Shown here: piece after piece, positions 53,416 through 64,000 of the stretch
How the letters are laid out: the number at the start of each line of letters is the position of its first letter
How positions within the stretch are numbered: the stretch's first letter is position 1
The notes under the pieces: generated by a model
Seen by the model: only the letters and a program-made list of their open reading frames with translations
What the model was told of the DNA's origin: nothing
The model's database searches: none
Source: Fragum whitleyi
Taxonomy: Eukaryota; Mollusca; Bivalvia; Cardiida; Cardiidae
Reading direction: 5' to 3'
Length of the DNA: 64,000 bases
Assembly: GCA_948146395.1 (NCBI GenBank)
Contig: OX411543.1
Coordinates: 72,654,948-72,718,947 of the forward strand
Translations under genes and position numbers: made by a program

Positions 53416-53530
53416 GATGATAATTCACCAACGACATTTTCAAAAGAGGATTTATTTCTAATACGCACTTTCGTAATATGAGTAATGGTAGGTACGCCCT
53501 TGGATAGTAACTGTAATACATTCTTAAAGA

Positions 53531-53617
53531 GGTCCAGAACGGTGAGATCAGAGGCGGAAAAGCTTCTCGCTTTAAAGCCTTGGGTTACGGTCATTAGTTC
53601 AATCCCCAACTGGACTA
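53531..53617 (+). pseudogene. Possible class II tRNA-like sequence (SINE head)
   Basis: GGTCCAG pairs with CTGGACT as an acceptor stem 70 nt apart, and AGTTCAATCC is B-box-like. The T-stem is poorly paired. A tRNA-derived SINE relic is the likeliest explanation. Confidence 0.3.
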
Positions 53618-53864
53618 GCTTTCATCCGACATTTGAGAGTCTGTCAGACACGTTTTTACAGTATTTTACAAAAGAATCAATATTTTATGAAAATGCACAA
53701 AAACGACCGAGGCAAGAGTAGTCCCCACCCAATAGGCAAATGATTCGACTTAATGGGATGGGCATATCTATTTCATTCAAATTCTCTCAATCTCGACCAG
53801 ATATCGTTGATATTTTAAGACACTGGCATTAGTCCACCACCGGTTACCAGTTGGAGTCCGTCAC

Positions 53865-54480
53865 ACTTTTGACCGGAGCATATCTTCTTACCTATAAGTG
53901 CAAGCAAAGTCAATTTATCGATCACAATGTGGAAAAGTATCATATTTAAGAACTATAACTCTAGCTTACCTATTGTTTGAGTTATTGCCCCTAGTTATTT
54001 TTTACCTTAACATTGCTGTCAAAACCATATCTCGTAAACGGTAAGATCTAGGAAGTTGAAACTTTATGCACTGATAGATCATGTCATGTACAAGAACCAC
54101 AACTCTATCCTGCCTGTTTGAGACATTGCACTTTGTCTTTTTTAACCTTATATCTGTCATAGACTGTAAATGCTAGAAATTCTAAACTTTTTACACTTAT
54201 ATATCACAATGGGGAGGCACGCCATATGCAAGTACCATAACTCTAGCCTACCTTTTTGAGTTATTGTTCTTTGTTTTGTTTTTTTACCTTTACCTCTTGT
54301 ATGGAGCATACCTACTAGAATGTAAGCACAAACAACTGGAAACTATATACATTTTTAGATCACAATATGGAGATGCGGTCTGTACAAGAAACTTAACACT
54401 AGCCTGCTTTGTTAAATGTACCTTTACTTTTACATTTTTTCCGGAGTATATCGCCAAACTCTTAGTATTTGCCACTGGAA
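53865..54480 (+). repeat. Degraded GATCTAT-family modular element
   Basis: 'GACCGGAGCATATCTTC', 'GAACTATAACTCTAGC' and 'TTTGAGTTATTGCCC' recur at about 150 bp, echoing the units at 41400-42348. Confidence 0.5.
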
Positions 54481-54493
54481 ACTTTATACACTA

Positions 54494-55531
54494 TGACGTC
54501 GCGCACGGTAATGCTTAAAATTTGAAATCGTACGTCTCCCGTCAAGTTCAATCTGATTTTTCTTCAAAACCTGTAAGCCGATTTCTATGTTCTTTATACC
54601 AAATGAACAACAAGAGGGCATGCTTTTAAAGAATACATGTAGTCGTTACTTTAACTGAGGGAAATCAAATTCTAGTTAAACTAAGTTTCTTTGCCACAAA
54701 AACTCTTAAATTACGCCTGTAAAACGTAACATATTATGAGTTGGTGGATTTTCTTTAGACCCTTAAAATGCGTTAAATAGTTCGAGAAAAATGTTGAGAA
54801 TTTTAATATTTGCGCGACAATGTTCATTAACTTAAAATATGGATTAAGACGTCTGTCAGAGAAATGAGAAACAATTGATAGAGATTTATTTAACAATTCA
54901 AAAGATGTAAAAAACCAAATTTTAGCAAAAAATCGGCTTGAAATTTCATAAAGTTTTCTCAATATCTTTATCAATAATTCATGAAATATTATGAAATTTC
55001 AAAATAAAAATATTATTTTTTCTAGTTTTCCATAATGTGGTCCAAAATACTAAATATGTGTGGACACAATTTCTACATTACCCGAATTACATAGCCAGTT
55101 TTCAAAATGTTTCGCTGCAGCGTTTCTTTATCAAAATGATAATCATATTTTTTATTTTTGAAATATTATTTTTTCGTACAATCACCTAGAAAAACTTCGT
55201 ATAGATACATTTGAAAATGTCAAAATTATTAAGATTTGTTTTTATGGACATACTTTTCAAAAACGTATTGTTTTTAACGTCTTACGTTATTACATTGCGC
55301 GCTGTACTTTTTTGAGCAATCAATGACAGATTGATCAAAGCTGATTGATGATAAAATTGCTTCCTGTGAGAAAATATATATCTTGTCTTACTCGGTATAT
55401 TACTTATATAGCAATTTAAAATAAATACGCGTGGCAAAATCAATATACAATAAACAAGAAGAGCTTCAGAAAATTACGCGATGTAATAACGACGTTACAA
55501 AATGTTAAGCATTAGCGTGCGCGACGTCTAA
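54494..55531. mobile_element. About 1-kb element with GACGTCGCGCACG inverted ends
   Basis: GACGTCGCGCACGGTAATGC at the left and GCATTAGCGTGCGCGACGTC at the right, extending inward (TTAAAATTTGAA against TTACAAAATGTTAA). No transposase frame. A TA duplication is possible but ambiguous. Confidence 0.65.
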
Positions 55532-56129
55532 GAGATCGCAATGTGAAGAACCCTTTCCAAAATGGTATTTATTTAGACTAGGCCAAAGTTAAAGCAAAAA
55601 AGTTTACTATAAAAGAGACTTATTTAAATCAAGTAAAGGATTCCTGTACTGCATCGCAATACGACGTGGATTTGTTAGAAACAGACAAAAAATTAAATTC
55701 GTGTTTGAATTTCCAGAGAGTTATTTTATACCTAAATAAAGAAATCATTGTCGAAAAAAGAGAGATCTATCGAGCATATCAAGCGATCTTACATCATCCT
55801 CGATAAAACAATGTCAATGGGCGACCAAAAAGTTGAACAGTTTCTAAAGCTGTAGTTTCAGCTTTTTTGTCGCCCAACGAAGGTACAGTAAGTAATGTCT
55901 AGAAAGCGACTTTCAAAGCAATTCACTATTTCGGGTTTCGAGTTCGTGTAATAAAAAACTCACTCAAATCACACAAAAACTTTCCAAAATCGTTAAAAAC
56001 GCTTCGAAATCGTTCGACACGATAACATTTCAATGAAATTTATCAAATTATTCTACGATCTTTTTGGCTGGTGTGGATTTTAAAACATCTGATTGATACG
56101 TGAAGGCCCAAAAATTTGAGTTAATGTAG
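55532..56129. other. Intergenic spacer with one hairpin (55819-55875)
   Basis: GGGCGACCAAAAAGTTGAAC faces GTTTCAGCTTTTTTGTCGCC. Nothing else recognised. Confidence 0.45.
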
Positions 56130-56330
56130 ATTTTTAAGGGAGGTAATAAATATCGCTATTTCGTCCGTCTTGGACGAAATAGTCGATATTTAATTATCCT
56201 CCTTGTATTTCCCCCAAAACTCGCTCCACACACTCATTCAATATCATTCCGAAATCATCCAAAATAATTTAACGTGTCAATTTCACAATGGTCTTAACTG
56301 TACCTTTCATGAACCAAATCAGCACCGAGA
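56130..56330. repeat. Dispersed repeat with the ATTTCGTCC hairpin, copy 1
   Basis: AAATATCGCTATTTCGTCC pairs with GGACGAAATAGTCGATATTT. Then 'CAAAACTCGCTCCACACACT', whose reverse complement occurs at 58957-58977 beside a matching but decayed hairpin. The two copies are inverted. Confidence 0.6.
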
Positions 56331-56471
56331 AACTGTTGATTTGGTAAATAACAGGAAAGGGATATAATAAATTGGCAGGCGGTTAGTGTCATTGGCTGTC
56401 AGACGTAATAACAGGAGCGGAGGCTGGTAGATTTCATTGTTTATTTCACTATTTGTAGTTTCTCATACGAC

Positions 56472-56543
56472 ATGCGTTTCTCAGTGTTTTACACATCGTT
56501 TCTGTTTTTGTTGACAGATATATACGGATTTCCCTGGAAACAG
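56472..56543 (+). CDS. Possible first exon of a secreted protein (unsupported downstream)
   Basis: A 24-codon frame MRFSVFYTSFLFLLTDIYGF... with a signal-peptide-like hydrophobic core, ending at a strong donor (CAG|GTATGT). A purine stands at -3 before the ATG. I could not find a convincing second exon in the remaining 7.4 kb, and the peptide is not one I recognise. It may be chance. Confidence 0.2.
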
Positions 56544-56797
56544 GTATGTTAATGCTTTTTTTTCTTTAGTGTATAAAGAGAGTTAGGGCCCCAATTAAAA
56601 AGAACTGTTTTCTAATTCAACTATTAATTATAGTTATAAATATAAAACGGCTTCATTAGATATTCATGTATTTCAAATTAAAACTGTTATTAAAAGTTAT
56701 GAATAATAATTTACTGTCATAATATTTCATTTCCGTGCAGTTACTAAAGTATTTCATTAGTCAATCATCTTTAACATCACATCAATCTTAAGGTAAA

Positions 56798-57013
56798 TTG
56801 AGCCTGTGCGTGACATTTCCAACAATTTAAAACACGCGTGAGTTGCAAACATCGAGCAGCGTAGACAGTTCGACAGTATGAAAGGAAGATCGGCTAGCTG
56901 TCTGAAGACACATCTAGATCTATCTGTCTGTAAAGTGCACTTTAGCGAAGACTGGTCAGAGTCTTTGCTTGGTGCAAATTTCATATTGTTGGAAATGTCA
57001 CGCACAGGCTCAA
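56798..57013. mobile_element. MITE, GAGCCTGTGCGTGACATTTCC family (copy 2, well kept)
   Basis: TTGAGCCTGTGCGTGACATT mirrors AATGTCACGCACAGGCTCAA, with CCAACAAT/ATTGTTGG inside. 216 bp. Copy 1 is at 4741-4999. Confidence 0.8.
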
Positions 57014-58899
57014 TTCTCAGTTGAGTATAAAAACATGTTTTAATATGCGGGCCCAAGTCTGACATCTTCGCCAGCCAAATATTCTAGCTCCATTTTGTTT
57101 CTTTCGGAATTAAAAAGAGCTTGAATCCTTGCCACAAGAAGATCTCAACTTTTGCAAAGACAATTTTTATTCAAACATATTTAGAACAACTCCTTCGGTG
57201 AGATCCAGAAATGCCCGAATATATGAATGCTATTTTTTTACTTATCAAATATTTATTTTTTTCAAATTAGATTCGATCTATTCATTTTCTCATCGCGAGT
57301 ATTTATTGGTACACAGGTTTTGTTTTGGTACATCATATTTTAAAAATGTATTTTTTGAGTGATCGTCTCGATAAAATAACATTTTTCAAACGTTTTAAAA
57401 CTCTTAACATTTTATAAGTCATGATAGTTTCAAACATTTTCTAATTTGTCACGACAAATATGCTGCTTGCAGAAATTCCTGGGGCTATTATCAATGCATT
57501 ACTTCCGTTGTGCGTGTGTGAGTGCTCGCCTACAACCCTGAAAACTCAGAAAATAAATATCAACAAGATTTGATATCATTGAATGGCCTTGTAATACACT
57601 CCTTCTATTTTTTCTGCATAAAACATACAGCCGCATATTTTTCGGGTAGATTTTACGTGAAAACCGAAAAAAAACTATTTTATGCTGGGGTTCTAATTTG
57701 GAAAAACATTTAACTTTTCCTTATGCTAGTATCTAACTTAAGTGAAAAAAAACCAAACAAACAAACATAAAACTCAACTTTATGCTGAAGTATAAGTAGA
57801 ATTCGCTATTATGACTTGTCGATTGAATACAAATGTACTGTAATCACAAGTCACAATAGCGTATTCGAGTTATAGTATCTGTAATGGGGTCTGCGTACAG
57901 TGTACACAAAGAATTATTTGGAAAGCTCCCCATTTTATGCAGAAATTTAGGGTCAACTGTAGTGAAAAAAATACATGGACTTTTGTGTAAGAATAAGGAA
58001 ATCATTAAGCAGATAAAAACATAAGCGGTGAAAAAAGGAAATAATGACTACAGGAATTAACGTTAAATCGTCCTTACCCATCCACTATCCATGTCCTTAG
58101 ACATACGTCATATTTACTATATCTAGAATGATCATTTAAAGACTTTTTTTCGAAATACAACCACTGGTTGACCGCTGCCAAATCTTATCTTTTTTTAAAT
58201 ATTTCAAATTTAGATGGTCAGCGTCGAATAATATTTTCCCTTCTTGAACCAAATTCGAACTGGTTTAAAGATTTCATCTTGATAAACGCAATGAAATAAT
58301 AGAATTAATTGAAATACTAATGAATTATTAAAGTTGACCGATCGCTAACCTTCAATTTCATTAGCAAATCCCCAAATGGTCATTTTATAATTTTCCGATG
58401 GCATTTCCCCTTCTAGCTATTGATAAAAGCGAAAACATTCTATCGAGATTTTTCAGAAGAGACAAAATGTTTAACACGATTTTTGTGGACATGTAATTTC
58501 GATATTTTGAAAATCAAGTTGTAACTTACTACGGTGGAAAGGTAGTGCCCAATTTAGCTCAGTTTATTAATTTCCAAACAACCATATGTATATTTTGAAA
58601 AGGCATGTTGTTGGAATTTAATTAAATCATGCTTACTTATCTAAAGAAAACTTTCAATAATATAAATAACTTTTTTATCCAAGGTATACGTGGATATTAA
58701 ATACAAAATCGTATTCATCAAGATGTAACGAACCGGTCATTCGGAACGTTAAAGACAGATAAACCTGCCTTAAATCGAAAAATTAAGACATGCTCCCCAG
58801 TCAAGGAACGCCACAGTCGAATATGCTTTGCAGATGTGTCCAAGAAGTTGTATTACCAATTATGGAATTCGAAATTTGCTATCTTCAGAATTGGGCATA
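57014..58899. other. Intergenic DNA with two small relics
   Basis: 57478-57535 is a scrap of the CCACTGGC family ('GGGGCTATTATCAATG'). 57799-57866 is an imperfect inverted repeat (GAATTCGCTATTATGACTTG against CAAGTCACAATAGCGTATTC). Otherwise AT-rich without a supported gene. Confidence 0.45.
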
Positions 58900-59065
58900 C
58901 AGTTTACAACATCACGAAATTTATGAATGATTCTTTGATAATTTTGAAACGAAATTGAATGAGTGTGTGGAGCGAGTTTTGAGTGAGTTTAATGGGAGGT
59001 AATCCAATATCGAAAATTTTGTCTAGGATGGACAAAATTAGCGACATTATTTCCTTCCTTTAATA
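58900..59065. repeat. Dispersed repeat with the TTTTGTCC hairpin, copy 2
   Basis: GAATGAGTGTGTGGAGCGAG and 'GGGAGGTAA', then 'AAAATTTTGTCTAGGATGGA' with decayed pairing. Inverted relative to 56130-56330. Confidence 0.55.
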
Positions 59066-60400
59066 AAATATGCATACAAGTTCTATAAATAGATTCCTAT
59101 TTCTTCAAGAACCTATCAGATGCTGACAATTTGAATATTGTCAATGAAATCGCGATTTTTTTTCTAGCTTTGTTTATTTTGAATGACGTTGTTGATTCTA
59201 TTTTTTTTCAGTCGGTTTGGAGCGTTTTTGAATGGTTTTAGTGGGTGTTTGAAATGAATGAATTAATGAGCGCTTAACGAGCGATTGGAATGGTTTGGAT
59301 CGAGATGAATGCCAATTTCACGATTTTGTTAACTGTACCTCGCTCCACGCGATTGCGTTATCTTTTGATAAACGTTTCGCGAACGAGTTTCATCGAGACG
59401 CAGGGCAGTTGTATATGACCGTGGAGGTAATTAGCCACGCTATAAGTACATTAATCAAAGTGCTGTGAGTACTGTAAATCGGTCGTAATTTGATGATTGG
59501 ACAGACTGCTGCTGTTCTAAAATTTAAATTTTGGCCAAGGAACGGCCATGCAGTGCCTCTACAGTATTAAATATGCACAAAGCAGTTATTATTTAACATT
59601 TTATGACTAATCACAGTAAAAAAAAGTAAAAAAAAAAAAATTGGAACTATGGAAAATATCGACCATGTTAAGTGAACGTAGACTGCACGCGTTGGTTGAC
59701 TATGGCAGAAACTTTAAGCTTTTACTAGGTTTATTGTATCAAAAATGATTATATCCGTTATTGTCCTTAAAATCGGATTGAAGTTAAGTACTATCGCTTG
59801 TAAATGTTTTTGCAGGATCCAATCTTTTATCATTCAAATTTCAGAACTGTTGTTTCCATCAAGTTTTGTGCATTCTGGTTGACTGAAAAAGCTTTTTTTC
59901 ATTTCATAATCATTCTAAATTCAGGAACGTTATTTGCGGGAAGTTTCGAACCTGGTCAGTCTGCGCAGATTGCACCGTTTTTGTGCGTGACGCCATTTTG
60001 TTTTCTTATTTGGGTTTGCAGAAAGTTTATAAAGAAAACCCAAGTCACGCGGTAAATTCTGCGTCGACGACTCACAATCCAAGACTCAGGAGTAAATGAA
60101 TTGCGTCATTATGTATAACACAGCTAAGAAATGTTTACGATCATTACAGTAATTAATAAGGTGTATTATTGTTTATTACATAAATACCGAGCATTCCTAC
60201 GTTCCTTCTAAATTATAATACCAGGCCCGCCCCTCTACCTGTTCACGCATAAATATGCTTAATTTTCTAGACTAGCAGCTAAAACCTCCAATCTACAAGT
60301 CGAATAAACTTGAGTTACAAAGTTCTGGTCGCCAATCTGTAATTTATTAGCTCCAAAAAATCCAAGTGACTTAGGTACAATGTATCATACAAACTGACTT
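59066..60400. other. Intergenic DNA, nothing recognised
   Basis: A good acceptor-like string (TTTTTGCAG) ends at 59815, but the frame after it matches nothing I know and no partner exon was found. Confidence 0.4.
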
Positions 60401-60529
60401 GCGTTGAGGATGAATAAACGATGAAAACTGATTGCAAATTTTACCCCGCTTTGTAGGCAAATACACGTTCAAAGCGGAGTATAACTTGCAAACAGTTTGC
60501 ATCTTTTTGTCCTACTAAACGAAGGGCTG
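60401..60529. repeat. Palindromic MITE, AGCCCTGC family (diverged)
   Basis: GCGTTGAGGATGAATAAACG on the left against 'CTACTAAACGAAGGGCTGC' on the right. Inner 'ATTTTACCCCGCTTTG' faces 'CAAAGCGGAGTATAACTTG'. Confidence 0.65.
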
Positions 60530-60584
60530 CTTTTTTTTTTACAAATTCTTACAAAAATTCTTTCAACTTATCATTCAATAGCCG

Positions 60585-61060
60585 AAAGGCCAACAGACAA
60601 CAGTAATGTCACTGTTTCTGTCGTGAGTCCGTACGTCAATATTTCTGTTTTTCAAAAATATCCTCTCCTAAAGAGAAAATTAGACTGGAAAACAACCAAA
60701 TTTGAGAATAGTCCTTGATCAAATCCCTTCGAACAATTCAATTCGATGAAAAGCATAGCTCTTTATGCTTTATTAAGTTAATATTATGACATTCACCAAA
60801 GAATTAGGAAAACCTCGTAGCAGAACCTGTATATTTCAACCAAATTTCACATGGAAGGGTACTCGGGTTACCTTGCATCCGAATGCGGTAGTATTTTGAT
60901 AGGATGAACAAACATCTATTAAGTACTTTATGTGCGTGGCTCATTCCTGAAAATTAGATAATAAAACAGACTAAGAAAACAATTTCCTCGAATATTAACC
61001 CTTAAATTCCAACTAAATATCACAGGAATGGATCATGATTTAGCTATATAGAGCAACTAA
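60585..61060 (+). repeat. Old CCACTGGC-family modular remnant
   Basis: 'GAAAGGCCAACAG' and 'GTCGTGAGTCCGTACGTC', then diverged units ('CAACCAAATTTCACATGGAA', 'TTGATAGGATGAACA'). Confidence 0.5.
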
Positions 61061-61174
61061 GAATTTGATATAAAACTAAAAGTTCCCAAGCTTTTGCAAA
61101 GGAGGCATTGATTTGTGTTAAATTCATAAGAAAGGCCGTAAATCCATTGCCATTCAAACGCACCCCCGGAGCCT

Positions 61175-61296
61175 AGCCCTGCGTTCAGGATGAAAAACGG
61201 TGCCATAGTTTTCCAATTACACTCCGCTTTGCACATGCAAAGCCGGATATAATTGGAAAACTGTTTTCACCGTTTTGGCATCCAGAACGTAGGGTA
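61175..61296. mobile_element. Palindromic MITE, AGCCCTGC family
   Basis: AGCCCTGCGTTCAGGATGA faces 'GGCATCCAGAACGTAGGGT'. Inner 'CCAATTACACTCCGCTTTGC' faces 'GCAAAGCCGGATATAATTGG'. Confidence 0.75.
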
Positions 61297-61339
61297 AGCA
61301 TGAAGCATTGCGTTACTCTCCATTCATTCGATGAATATA

Positions 61340-61740
61340 AAATACGCACTTAGTGTATTGTATTACTAAAAATATCTAACGAGGTTGGGAGAATTGATAA
61401 TTGTTGAGGCTCTGCCGAGACAATTATCAATTCCAACAACCGAGTTAGATATTTTTACATACAATACACTATGTACGTTGGGAGAATTGATAATTGTTGA
61501 GGCTCTGCCGAGACAATTATCAATTCCAACAACCGAGTTAGATATTTTTACATACAATACACTATGTACGTATTATATTCATCTTATAACTTCTATATGC
61601 CTTGGTTTCGTCGATGTTTATAACAGAAGTGCAAGTTTCTAAAAATAACCGCATTATGTCATTATTCTAAAATTATCCATGTTATATCATAAAAATATCA
61701 TATGGGATGTAATCACACGGATATTTGTATAGTTATTAGT
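61340..61740. repeat. Dispersed repeat with the TTGTTGAGGC hairpin, copy 2, containing an exact 93-bp duplication
   Basis: Follows 16735-17140 in order. Within it, 61384-61476 and 61477-61569 are identical 93-bp units, each with the hairpin 'GATAATTGTTGAGGC' and 'GAGACAATTATCAATTCC'. Because 93 is 31 codons, small frames persist on both strands; not genes. Confidence 0.75.
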
Positions 61741-62763
61741 ATAGTTTTCTCTTTCTCGTCCAGCAATGATATATAACAGGTTCATTCTTGGGTTAAAAAA
61801 GACCGAGTGTCCAGCTGAAACATCTGCATAATGATATTTGAATGGAAGCCGGACAATTTAGGTTTGCGAGATTAGTGGAATTCTGAACTTTCCCACTGAA
61901 TTAATCGGTAACATTTTGGGATATCTAATGTAACCAATCGGGAAGTTAATTTGTGAATAATAAATTTCCAATCTTATTTTGCGCCACAGCCAATATCGTC
62001 TAAAATTGAATTAACACTTATCCTGGTGAATTATGTTTTACACAAATTGTCAAAATTTCAGACATTTGAACCAATTTTGTACATGTTTTTTGCATTAATA
62101 ATTAAGTAGAAAGCAAGCAGCACAGGCTGATGTCTGTCTTCAAAAGCTTTGTTTACAGCATTTTGTGTCAGGAAAAGGGGATATAACTAAATATTATCGG
62201 CGTGCATAATTACAATAATTGAGGTTATCGAAGCTTGTTGTATCTCAAATTAATTCCGCAAAAAAGAAACAATAATTTCTTTAATTACTTCACATGAAGT
62301 AATTTTCATCTACAGAAAAGATGCATTTGCTCAAAGAGCATTTTCTGCTTGAGACGGGCGAGCGAAAGGGAGGTTATTCCTCAGAGTCAACACTAAATTC
62401 ATTTCCAATGTATATCTCGTCAAGAGTACTATTGTAATTGAGTTTTTTTAGAATGCTAGAATACATAGAAGATAATCGTTTGTTTCTATATATGATCGAT
62501 TGGTGTCTTTCCAATGCTCACACGGTTAAAATATAGCTTTTGTTGTTCACGAAATGAAATATAAATCGTTCCTACGCGAAAAACAAACGATTATTCTATT
62601 TCTTTAATCTAAAAATGAGACAAAATGTGACCATTTTGGAACCATTTTTTCTTAAAGTGTGTCATTTACACATTATAGTGCACATGAACGTCTTTGATAA
62701 TTTAACCGATTAGGCTACGATTCAAGAGCAATTTAGTTTTTCTGGAAAGTAAGCAGGAATCAG
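61741..62763. other. Intergenic DNA, nothing recognised
   Basis: AT-rich; one perfect short palindrome ATTACTTCACATGAAGTAAT at 62284-62303. No gene seen. Confidence 0.45.
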
Positions 62764-62991
62764 GGACCCGTTTTACTAATCATCAATCGTAAGTCAAAAT
62801 CACAAATCGTACCTGGTGTTTTCATCCCTTGTTAGATTCTGCCTTGCAATATCTCATTGGAATCGTCCTTAGAGGGCGATTCCAATGAGATGATGCATGG
62901 CAGAATTCCATATTTAGTTACTATTGTAGGAGCAACTTTAATTTTTGACTTACGCAAAAAATGATCGTAAGATGTTTAGTAAAACTGGCCC
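62764..62991. mobile_element. MITE, GTTTTACTAAACTTCTTACGA family (copy 2)
   Basis: GGACCCGTTTTACTAATCAT on the left and GATGTTTAGTAAAACTGGCC on the right. Inner hairpin 'CATTGGAATCGTCC' against 'GGCGATTCCAATGAG'. Shares 'GATTCTGCCTTGCAATATCT' with 35841-36083. Confidence 0.75.
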
Positions 62992-63190
62992 ATGGAGAGG
63001 TTCATCTCAGAAGGTCCCCCATGCCATTCATAACTGTTACTCAGATACCTTTAGCTTTTTTCTGCACCAAATATTAAAATACGATATGGTAATTCATAGA
63101 GCCACAACTAACATTCACCAGTGATATCCAAACTAACAATACAAACTTGTAAAGGCAAGATAATCTGCGGAGGTATTTAACTTTTACTCT
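62992..63190. other. Intergenic DNA, nothing recognised
   Basis: No supported feature. Confidence 0.4.
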
Positions 63191-63300
63191 GTAGTTAATA
63201 GTCGAAAATGTCGTTCGACCTTTTGTCGTAGTAGGCGAAATGTCCATTCGACATAATTTCATTCCACGAAATGTCGTATCGACGAAGTGTCGTGCACCGA
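63191..63300. repeat. GAAATGTC/TTCGAC-rich irregular minisatellite
   Basis: GTCGAAAATGTCGTTCGAC, GGCGAAATGTCCATTCGAC and CGAAATGTCGTATCGAC lie 30-50 bp apart. Each is a partial palindrome. No coding sense. Confidence 0.55.
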
Positions 63301-63404
63301 TAAAATGGATTGCCATTGTTTTATAGTCGTGGTAAGCATATTTAGGAGCGTAGCTTTCTGAAGTTACAGTGAACAAAAGTAGAAGGAAAATGGTTCGTCA
63401 TACT

Positions 63405-63530
63405 GTCTGTCTGTATTACTGTTTCTGTCTGTCTCCTCTCTCGCTCTCTCTGCCTTTCTCTCTTTCTTTCTCTCTGTCTCTCTCTCTCCCTCCTTCTCTA
63501 TCTCTCCTTCTCTCACACACACGATTACTA
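63405..63530 (+). repeat. Polypyrimidine tract (TCTG and TC simple repeats)
   Basis: About 120 bp of nearly pure pyrimidine on the plus strand, starting CTGTCTGTCTG and ending CTCACACACACACG. The frames across it are low-complexity artefacts. Confidence 0.85.
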
Positions 63531-64000
63531 CGCATCAACATTTTTGCGCACAGGTTGCTACACCATAGATACGTGCGAAAATTTAGGCTGCGTGATCGAC
63601 ACATACAGGTCAAAGAGGATCTTATTAGTCTGGATATTCAATCATTTTGTCCGGAACTATTTACGAGTAGTTGATCGATTGTTTCGTGCTTGCATCCCTG
63701 ACAAGATAGAACTTCCCCGGAAATAAAACACACACGGGACTTTCCGTATGTTTAAGGTAGTGGACCCGTAATAGTTCCGTAATGTTTCGGCGGCAATGAA
63801 CTCTAACAGTGTTAACCGACGTTTCATAATGATTTCATGAGGAAACCTCGGTCAGCATTGTTAAAATCATGAGTCCCAAAATGTTGATGTTAACGGGTAC
63901 ACAACCTTAATTCTATTACACCAAACACTCCAAAAAACGTTACAATTTCATTAATGAACACGCTTCAGAATAGGCAAAACACTTATTTTCTAACTAATCA
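63531..64000. other. Window end, nothing recognised
   Basis: A 60-codon frame at 63544-63726 resembles nothing known to me. No splice context or motif supports it. Confidence 0.4.

Noticed and set aside
59804..60055. Frame after an acceptor-like TTTTTGCAG, as a second exon for 56472-56543
   Set aside because: No recognisable domain, no convincing donor, and no support for joining.
63369..63674. 101-codon and 65-codon frames
   Set aside because: They span a polypyrimidine simple repeat; the composition is only Ser/Leu/Pro or Arg/Glu/Gly runs.

Overview
The window is animal nuclear DNA, AT-rich, with spliced genes and dense interspersed repeats. The repeat families, above all the elements that open with TTTTTAGCTCACCTGAGCAC and carry tandem inner units, are of a kind I associate with bivalve molluscs. 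I cannot name the species. Two protein genes are supported.

An intronless divergent ADP/ATP-carrier-like SLC25 gene lies at 651-1559 on the minus strand. A lysosomal deoxyribonuclease II gene runs on the plus strand from 3316 to 38826 in nine coding exons (1,227 bp, 408 residues), with both HxK catalytic motifs and the expected cysteines. The two genes are divergent, about 1.75 kb apart. Just upstream of the DNase II start are three E-box/M-box sites of the type bound by MiT/TFE (TFEB/MITF) factors, which fits a lysosomal gene. I see no convincing gene from 38.9 to 64 kb; one possible signal-peptide exon is listed at 56472-56543 with low confidence.

Most of the rest is mobile DNA. (1) Long modular elements have a palindromic left end, a GTCCGTCCG-rich spacer and tandem 130-165 bp units, and some end in a hairpin followed by TCTTG or TCTAG. 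The best are at 9.4, 18.3, 21.2, 23.5, 39.6 and 45.3 kb. (2) Small hairpin or inverted-repeat elements (MITEs) fall into about nine families, several with clear target-site duplications: 7 bp at 3748-4111 and 30446-30784, TTAA at 6468-6665, 20841-21089, 23178-23403 and 29701-29923, and TA at 4273-4449. (3) A 3.95 kb element with about 650 bp inverted arms and a 5 bp duplication (ATTCT) sits 28 nt after the exon 8 splice donor. (4) A LINE remnant in intron 1 is split by a MITE. (5) Nested insertions are readable at 39.0-43.0 kb and 47.4-51.4 kb.

By region: 1-3.3 kb holds the carrier gene and the intergenic repeats; 3.3-38.8 kb is DNase II with repeat-filled introns; 38.8-54.6 kb is almost wholly stacked modular repeats; 54.6-64 kb is older AT-rich DNA with scattered inverted repeats and simple sequence. 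The most informative result is a paired empty and filled site (1725-2365 versus 17985-20650), which gives the ends of the 145-bp-unit element and shows that it inserted with no clear target duplication.
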